Shown one piece after another: positions 63,442-64,000 of a stretch of DNA of 64,000 bases. The notes beneath the pieces were generated by a model. That model saw nothing but the letters and a program-made list of their open reading frames with translations, was not told where the DNA came from and did no database searches. The position numbers were made by a program, and so were the translations under genes. Position 1 is the stretch's first letter; every line of letters starts with the position of its first letter. Source of the DNA: CAMDMI01 sp044379485. GTDB taxonomy: Bacteria; Bacteroidota; Bacteroidia; Cytophagales; Flexibacteraceae. The stretch lies in the NCBI GenBank assembly GCA_044379485.1, contig JBIPOE010000006.1, forward strand, positions 39,339-103,338. Direction: 5' to 3'.

Positions 63442-63630
63442 CACCAGCAAAACTATGAAACTGCATAACGAACTGCCTGTTTATAAAGCAACTTACGATA
63501 TGTTGCTGGAGATATTTCAGCTTTGCCGTGGGTTTAGCAGGGAATATAAATTTACTGTAGGAGAAAGCCTGAAAAAAGAAACGATAGATTTGCTTACGCT
63601 TATTTTCAGGGCCAATAGCAGCGAGAAAAA

Positions 63631-63662
63631 GACCTATAAGGTTTTCGAAAACCTTATAGGTC
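63631..63662. repeat. Palindromic repeat, copy 2
   Basis: A perfect 32-base palindrome (half-site GACCTATAAGGTTTTC). It lies exactly at the point where avd copy 2 breaks off and 11 bases before the aligned part of the template. Confidence 0.85.
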
Positions 63663-63673
63663 TGGCAGAAGAC

Positions 63674-63845
63674 CGTAACAACAATGGAACGTACATCAAC
63701 ATTGGCAACAACGGCAACTGGTGGTCCTCTACAGAGAACTCAACAACAAACGCCTGGAACCGGAACCTGAATTACAACAATGGCAATTCAAACCGGAACA
63801 ACAACAATAAGCAAAATGGCTTTAGTGTCCGTTGCCTCAGGGATT
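63674..63845 (+). repeat. DGR template repeat (TR)
   Basis: 172 bases, rich in AAC/AAT codons when read in the VR frame (21 Asn codons), the usual design of a DGR template. Alignment to the VR is ungapped. The non-adenine differences are confined to the two ends: two near the 5' end (acg/act, atc/tac) and three in the last 22 bases (agt/agc, gtc/gtt, cgt/cgg). The central stretch 63698-63823 has 27 differences, all at adenines. Homology to the target probably extends about 15 bases further upstream in diverged form. Confidence 0.93.
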
Positions 63846-63857
63846 TAACAACCTAAC

Positions 63858-63883
63858 CTATAAGGTCTTCCATGACCTTATAG
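63858..63883. repeat. Palindromic repeat, copy 3
   Basis: CTATAAGGTC-TTCCAT-GACCTTATAG: ten-pair stem with a six-base loop, 12 bases after the template repeat. The stem sequence is that of the family at 63398 and 63631, but the centre has diverged. Confidence 0.8.
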
Positions 63884-64000
63884 TAAACCATTTGGCGCAC
63901 CAAAGTCCCAGCGAAAACAACTTTTTCGGGAAAATCTGTAAATTCGCTAAACCAAAGACTCTTTGCAGTAAGGCCATAAAAACCAGTGGTTAACAGATCA

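Larger units (their letters stand above)
63455..63856 (+). pseudogene. avd: Truncated avd copy 2 running into the template repeat
   Basis: The frame encodes 133 residues. The first ~59 are Avd-like: MKLHNELPVYKATYDMLLEI, FSREYKFTVGESLKKETIDL and LIFRANSSEKK, covering the first two helices. It then crosses the palindrome at 63631-63662 (TYKVFENLIG) and continues in frame through the template repeat as an Asn-rich copy of the FISUMP end (NNNGTYINIGNNGNWWSS ... GFSVRCLRD). Helices 3 and 4 of Avd are missing. The second part is best seen as template RNA, not protein; that it stays open follows from the template being a copy of coding sequence. Most likely the 3' half of avd has been lost with the palindrome at the junction. 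Confidence 0.75.
61393..64000 (+). mobile_element. Diversity-generating retroelement, partial (target, avd remnants, template; no RT in window)
   Basis: The order target gene with variable repeat - avd - template repeat is the standard DGR arrangement, in which a reverse transcriptase gene usually comes next. Established mechanism: template RNA is copied with errors at adenines and the cDNA replaces the variable repeat. Here target and template show the adenine signature clearly, avd is present only as two truncated copies, and the window ends 155 bases after the template, before any RT motif could be seen. Whether the element is active cannot be decided from this window. Confidence 0.88.

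Noticed and set aside
63677..63856. The template region as a separate FISUMP gene fragment or ordinary gene duplication.
   Set aside because: Differences to the target are almost only at template adenines, and Asn codons are piled up; ordinary divergence does not do this.

Overview
The window is a chromosomal stretch of a Bacteroidota bacterium. Evidence: low G+C over most of its length; secreted proteins carrying type IX secretion (T9SS) sorting domains of both kinds (gliding-type at the end of the 4,121-residue protein, type A at the ends of the 43,250 and 60,878 genes); the phylum-typical str operon order rpsL-rpsG-fusA-rpsJ with a TTTG-N19-TACTTTTG promoter; DUF983 and DUF4296 proteins; SusE-like absence of Shine-Dalgarno sites; and several TTG/GTG starts.

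Layout. 1-6.3 kb: the N-terminal part of a cytidylyltransferase-GHMP kinase fusion, a DUF4296 lipoprotein with an ABC exporter, a DUF983 protein, a 49-residue conserved basic protein, and a lipoprotein/outer-membrane-barrel pair. 6.4-11.1 kb: a PLP-dependent sulfur amino acid enzyme and the str operon, which ends in a terminator directly after rpsJ. 11.5-20.1 kb: housekeeping genes (rRNA and tRNA modification, RNase H, glutamine cyclotransferase, polysaccharide deacetylase with an acetyltransferase). 20.2-26.2 kb: a PD40-repeat exported protein and envelope/glycan genes (GT2, polytopic membrane protein, GT4, methyltransferase). 26.7-39.0 kb: one giant PKD-repeat surface protein. 39.4-51.8 kb: RhlE-type helicase, GT4, secreted metalloprotease, AlkB-type monooxygenase, NAD(P)HX repair enzyme, GH57 and GT4 alpha-glucan genes. 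52-59.9 kb: a propeller histidine kinase with its NarL-type regulator, a GT-C-like membrane protein, and a Kir-type potassium channel overlapping an aldehyde dehydrogenase gene. 60-64 kb: a G+C-richer accessory region.

The most interesting system is in the last 3 kb: a diversity-generating retroelement (DGR), cut by the right edge. The 621-residue exported protein at 61,393-63,258 (domain of Bacteroidota surface proteins, 33 uninterrupted collagen-like Gly-X-Y triplets, fibronectin-like domain, FISUMP/C-lectin-type domain) ends in a variable repeat (63,085-63,256). A 172-bp template repeat lies 589 bp downstream (63,674-63,845). By my hand alignment 34 of 39 differences fall on template adenines, and all 27 differences in the central part (template 63,698-63,823) do. 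The template has 21 AAY (Asn) codons, 16 of which read as other residues in the target. Between them are two truncated copies of the accessory gene avd, each ending in a perfect palindrome of one repeat family; a third copy of the family follows the template. No reverse transcriptase is visible in the window, so it must lie beyond 64,000, act from elsewhere, or be lost.

All coordinates, alignments and counts were made by eye from the sequence; family assignments come from recognised motifs, not from database searches.
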